Positions 4,742 to 7,723 of a stretch of DNA of 7,723 nt are shown piece by piece. Under the pieces are notes generated by a model that did not search any database, was not told the DNA's origin, and saw only the letters and a program-made list of their open reading frames with translations. Each line of letters starts with the position of its first letter. Position 1 is the stretch's first letter. Origin of the DNA: Gammaproteobacteria bacterium (lineage in GTDB: Bacteria > Pseudomonadota > Gammaproteobacteria > Steroidobacterales > SZUA-146). The stretch spans positions 1 to 7,723 of the forward strand of contig JABDLQ010000325.1 of the NCBI GenBank assembly GCA_013002925.1. The letters are read 5' to 3'. Both the position numbers and the translations under genes were made by a program.

Positions 4742-6604
4742 TTGCCGCTAGCTCCTGATCCCCACGCGATTTTTACAATGGTTTTAACGTTGGTTGCGCT
4801 GTTGTTGTTTTCGCGGGACCGAATTCCATTGGAAACCTCTTGCCTGTTTATTCTGGTGGTCCTTATCGTGGTGTTCTTCGTGGCGCCGTATGAGGCGGCC
4901 AATGGCGCGATCATTGACGTCAGCGATTTCATCAAGTTCTTTGGCAATCAGGCGGTCGTAGCTATTGGCGCGCTGATGGTGCTGGGAAAGGGGCTTGAAG
5001 AAACCGGTGCGTTGCGCCCGTTAGTCCTGATGATGTCCAGTGGTTGGAAAGCGCGCCCGAAGATGACCATGCTGCTGACACTGACAGTCAGCGCCATTGC
5101 CAGTGCGTTTTTGAATAACACGCCCATCGTGGTCATGCTATTGCCGGTACTTGTGGCGGCTGCTATCCGCACCCATCAGTCGCCGAGCGGGCTGCTCATG
5201 CCAATGGGCCTGGCCACTATTATCGGTGGCATGTCGACCACCATCGGTACTTCAACAAACCTGATGGCTGTGGATATTGCGTCGGATTTTGGCCTGACCA
5301 TTAACAGTTTGTTCTATTTTACCTTCCCTGTCGCTATCGCCAGCGTCTTTGGTTTGGGGTTCTTATGGCTCCTGGCCCCGAAACTGTTGCCGGAGCGCGT
5401 GCCGCCGATGGACGACACCTCACCGCGGGTTTTCAATGCCATACTGCGTGTCACCGAAGGCAGCTATCCACAAGGCAAAACGCTGTCCGAAGTATTGGCA
5501 AAAACGGGAAATCGCATGCAGGTAACGCGCATTCAGCGCGGCTATGGCCTGTTCGGCGAGGGGTTGTTTATCACCAAGCTGCCATCGGTAGAGATGCAGC
5601 CCGGCGATCTGCTCTACGTAAATGACCGACCGGACAACCTCAAGGAGTTCGAGCGCGAGCTGGGCCTCACATTATATTCGGTGGATGGTGAAGATGCCGA
5701 CCTGGACACACCGGTTGATGATGCGCATCCACTGACCGCCAAAGGGCAGGCGCTTGCCGAAGTGGTCGTAACACGCGGTTCGCTGTTACACCAGCGCACG
5801 CTGAATGCCGTCAAGTTCGTGGCGCGTTACAACTTGTTGCCGCTTGCTATTCATCGGGCCAAAGGCCTGGATGTGGAATCTGACGGTAATATGGGGGACG
5901 TACGGTTGCGTGCCGGCGATGTGCTTCTGGTACAGGGAACCGAAGAAGCTATTCGCGATCTGCGTCAGGGGGGCGCGATGCTGGTGCTCGATGGCAAAGT
6001 CAGTTTACCCGACACCAAAAACGCGCGTCGGGCGTTGGCCATCTCTGCTTTTGTCATCGGCACTGCCGCGTTTGGAATCTTGCCGATCGTAGTAAGTGCG
6101 CTGATCGGAGTCTGTCTGCTGGTCATCACCCGGACGATGCGATGGAGCAGCTTGTTGGGTGCGATCAGCGCACCGGTCATTATGATCATCGTGACCAGCC
6201 TGGCATTGTCGCTGGCGCTGCTGCGCACCGGGGGCGCGGAGTATATTGCCCAGGTGTTCGTGGCGTCGACGCAAACTTTGCCCACGCCGTTTATTGTCAG
6301 TGGCTTGATGCTGGTGACCGCGGTACTGACCAATGTTGTATCAAACGCTGCCGCTGCGGGTATCGGTGTGCCCATCGCACTCAGCGTGGCGCAACAACTT
6401 GGCGCGCCGCCAGAACCGTTTTTTCTGGCAGTGTTGTTTGGTGCGAACATGAGTTTTGCTACACCGATGGGTTATCAGACCAATCTGTTGGTCATGGCTG
6501 CAGGCGGCTATAAATTCAGCGATTTCCTGAGAGTGGGTGTACCGCTTACGTTGATCATGTGGCTGGCTTTTTCAATAATACTGCCGTTCATGTACAAGCT
6601 CTAG
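4742..6604 (+). CDS. SLC13/DASS-family anion transporter with two RCK_C (TrkA_C) domains
   Basis: Inner-membrane, probably sodium-coupled carrier for dicarboxylates, sulfate or a similar anion; substrate cannot be read from the sequence. It has 620 residues, the usual size for the domain-inserted members (E. coli YfbS type, about 610). The first membrane half spans residues about 12-212 and carries SAFLNNTPIVVMLLP (121-135) and IGTSTNLM (168-175), the first of the paired substrate/ion signatures. Two soluble RCK_C domains follow in the cytoplasm: about 228-300, with PGDLLYV, and about 330-410, with AGDVLLVQG. The second membrane half (about 430-620) has TNVVSNAAAA (530-539) and ATPMGYQTN (573-581), the matching second signature. 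Start: TTG at 4742, because GAGG lies 5 nt upstream and the frame is closed by a stop at 4685; the next ATG (4778) has no Shine-Dalgarno and would cut the first helix. Likely monocistronic; no clear promoter seen. Confidence 0.9.
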   Translation: MPLAPDPHAIFTMVLTLVALLLFSRDRIPLETSCLFILVVLIVVFFVAPYEAANGAIIDVSDFIKFFGNQAVVAIGALMVLGKGLEETGALRPLVLMMSSGWKARPKMTMLLTLTVSAIASAFLNNTPIVVMLLPVLVAAAIRTHQSPSGLLMPMGLATIIGGMSTTIGTSTNLMAVDIASDFGLTINSLFYFTFPVAIASVFGLGFLWLLAPKLLPERVPPMDDTSPRVFNAILRVTEGSYPQGKTLSEVLAKTGNRMQVTRIQRGYGLFGEGLFITKLPSVEMQPGDLLYVNDRPDNLKEFERELGLTLYSVDGEDADLDTPVDDAHPLTAKGQALAEVVVTRGSLLHQRTLNAVKFVARYNLLPLAIHRAKGLDVESDGNMGDVRLRAGDVLLVQGTEEAIRDLRQGGAMLVLDGKVSLPDTKNARRALAISAFVIGTAAFGILPIVVSALIGVCLLVITRTMRWSSLLGAISAPVIMIIVTSLALSLALLRTGGAEYIAQVFVASTQTLPTPFIVSGLMLVTAVLTNVVSNAAAAGIGVPIALSVAQQLGAPPEPFFLAVLFGANMSFATPMGYQTNLLVMAAGGYKFSDFLRVGVPLTLIMWLAFSIILPFMYKL

Positions 6605-7013
6605 GTAAAAAGACCGGTCATTGTATTACGCGCCCGAGGCTTGATTTGTCGAGCATTTGCAACGGCTGTCAGACCACAGGTTCAGCACCAACGCACCGCG
6701 GATCGTGCAGGAATGAAAATTTGCCGGCGGTCCAAAGTTCTACGCAAAAATAATTTTGGTTTGTAAAACCTTTGGCATGGTCTGGCGGTCTGTTATTTAG
6801 TGCAGTTGATTGGCAGGTGTTACTGGTACCAGTGCATGCTCAAGTTTGGGCTAGCACGCCATTGTTATATGCAATGAGATTGCAGGTTGTTCTACCGCTG
6901 GTAATGATCGGTAGCCGTTTGTTTTATGCAAACGAAGCGACGCGTGTTGAGGATATACAGGAACGATCAGGCGGATATTTTATGCAAATAAATAGTGCAG
7001 GAGGATGGGATCG
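6605..7013. other. 409-bp intergenic region, no convincing gene
   Basis: Lies between the transporter stop and the lipoprotein start. It holds a weak stem-loop GCTTGA-TTTG-TCGAGC (6639-6654, one G-U pair, followed by ATTTG), a poor terminator candidate for the transporter. It also has a small inverted repeat GGTTT-GTA-AAACC (6758-6770) in an A/T-rich patch, and a perfect 12-bp palindrome ACTGGTACCAGT (6822-6833). A TTG-initiated 81-codon frame (6772-7017) ends by an ATGA overlap with the lipoprotein gene, but has no ribosome binding site, no recognisable product and atypical composition, so I do not call it. A promoter for the lipoprotein gene must be here or upstream, but I found no clear -35/-10 pair. 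Confidence 0.5.
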
Positions 7014-7723
7014 ATGAAATGGTTATGGTTGGGTGTAGTGATGTACGGGTTGATGGCGTGCTCGCCATCGGACAATGGGCAGGCGGCAGACGGGCAGGCG
7101 GAATCCGGGGTTGCTGCTGTAGCACCCGGTAAACCAATGCAGGCGACCGCTGATGAAATAGCGGCAGAAGTAGAGCGCGCCAATCAGTTTTTTGAACGCA
7201 CGTTCATGGATGGTGTCATGCGCAGCCCGACATTTCAGGCTTACCTCGGCATAAAAAAGGATCAGGACAAGTGGAATGACATTTCCGATGAGAATGCAAA
7301 GCGTGAACTGGAAATCACCCGACGCGAACTCAAGGAACTGCGCGAGACCATTGACTTCAACAAGCTTGATGAGCCCACCAAACTCAGCTATCGACTCTAT
7401 GTCGAGCGGGCGGAGCAGGATATTGAGAATTTTCAATATCGCTTGCATAACTATCCGATAAACCAGATGTATGGCGCACAGTCCAGGTTGCCATCGTTTC
7501 TGATCAATATTCACCGTATCGATGACGAAACGGATGCACGGGGATATATCGCCCGACTGAACGGTATTGATGAGCAGATTACCCAGGTCATCGAGAATCT
7601 GAAGTTGCGCGAAAGTAAAGGGATTGTTGCTCCGAAATTTGTGTTTCCCTACGCCATTAGTGACACCAAAAATGTGCTGTCCGGAAAGCCCTTTGTGAGT
7701 GATGCACTGGAGGACAGTGCTTT
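7014..7723 (+). CDS. DUF885 family lipoprotein, N-terminal part (3' end cut off)
   Basis: The first 236 residues of a protein whose family usually runs to roughly 600. A lipoprotein signal peptide is visible: MKW, a hydrophobic core, then GLMAC with the lipidated Cys16. Ser17 at +2 (no Asp) points to the outer membrane. A flexible Ala/Gly/Gln-rich linker follows to about residue 45. The DUF885 domain then starts at EVERANQFFERTFMDGVMRSPTFQAYLG and continues with charged helices (IDFNKLDEPTKLSYRLYVERAEQD) and YPINQMYGAQSRLPSFLIN, typical of the domain. DUF885 proteins are largely uncharacterised; a metallopeptidase-like activity has been suggested for relatives from HExxH-type motifs in the C-terminal half, which lies outside this window. 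The start is well supported: AGGAGGA at 6999-7005 lies 8 nt before the ATG. Isolated from the transporter by 409 bp, so probably its own transcription unit. Confidence 0.88.
   Translation, partial: MKWLWLGVVMYGLMACSPSDNGQAADGQAESGVAAVAPGKPMQATADEIAAEVERANQFFERTFMDGVMRSPTFQAYLGIKKDQDKWNDISDENAKRELEITRRELKELRETIDFNKLDEPTKLSYRLYVERAEQDIENFQYRLHNYPINQMYGAQSRLPSFLINIHRIDDETDARGYIARLNGIDEQITQVIENLKLRESKGIVAPKFVFPYAISDTKNVLSGKPFVSDALEDSA

Noticed and set aside
5965..6450. Minus-strand frame of 161 codons inside the transporter gene
   Set aside because: Antisense shadow of a well-supported membrane protein; Ala/Thr/Ser-rich text is the usual complement of hydrophobic codons.
6772..7017. 81-codon plus-strand frame ending in an ATGA overlap with the lipoprotein gene
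   Set aside because: TTG start without a ribosome binding site, no recognisable domain, and the overlap is explained by the lipoprotein's own start and strong Shine-Dalgarno.

Overview
The window (7,723 bases, mid-range G+C) looks like a chromosomal stretch from a proteobacterium. A gammaproteobacterium seems most likely: it has a zinc-type thymidine kinase, a DUF885 lipoprotein, an SLC13 transporter with RCK_C domains, and relatives of the flagellar master regulators FlhD and FlhC. A betaproteobacterium cannot be excluded. No IS element, phage gene, CRISPR array, tRNA or rRNA was seen.

Layout, left to right. (1) Positions 1-1208, minus strand: O-acetylhomoserine sulfhydrylase (metY), its last residues cut off by the left edge. 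(2) 1377-1955, minus strand: thymidine kinase (tdk). (3) 1986-3044, plus strand: a PLP-dependent dehydratase/racemase of the serine racemase / threo-3-hydroxyaspartate ammonia-lyase type, divergent from tdk. (4) 3036-3641, minus strand: a 201-residue protein that I read as two tandem FlhD-like domains in one chain; its 3' end overlaps the dehydratase by 9 bp. (5) 3642-3894: a control region dense in symmetric elements, including two copies of an 18-bp palindrome in opposite orientation, 41 bp centre to centre. (6) 3895-4500, plus strand: an FlhC-like protein with the four-cysteine zinc site, possibly frameshifted near its end. (7) 4742-6604, plus strand: an SLC13/DASS-type transporter with two RCK_C domains, starting at TTG. 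(8) 6605-7013: a 409-bp stretch with no convincing gene. (9) 7014-7723, plus strand: the N-terminal part of a DUF885 lipoprotein, cut by the right edge.

The flanking genes are ordinary metabolism and transport: methionine synthesis from O-acetylhomoserine and sulfide, thymidine salvage, amino-acid elimination or racemisation, and anion uptake. The unusual part is the centre. Classical FlhD and FlhC come from one flhDC operon and assemble as FlhD4C2. Here the FlhD-like partner appears duplicated and fused, is divergent from the FlhC-like gene, and no flagellar or chemotaxis gene is visible nearby. The shared intergenic region carries a strong candidate operator pair. Together this looks like a rearranged FlhDC-type two-subunit regulator whose target may not be flagella. 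The assignment rests on reading the sequence against remembered E. coli proteins, so profile searches and structure prediction are the decisive checks.
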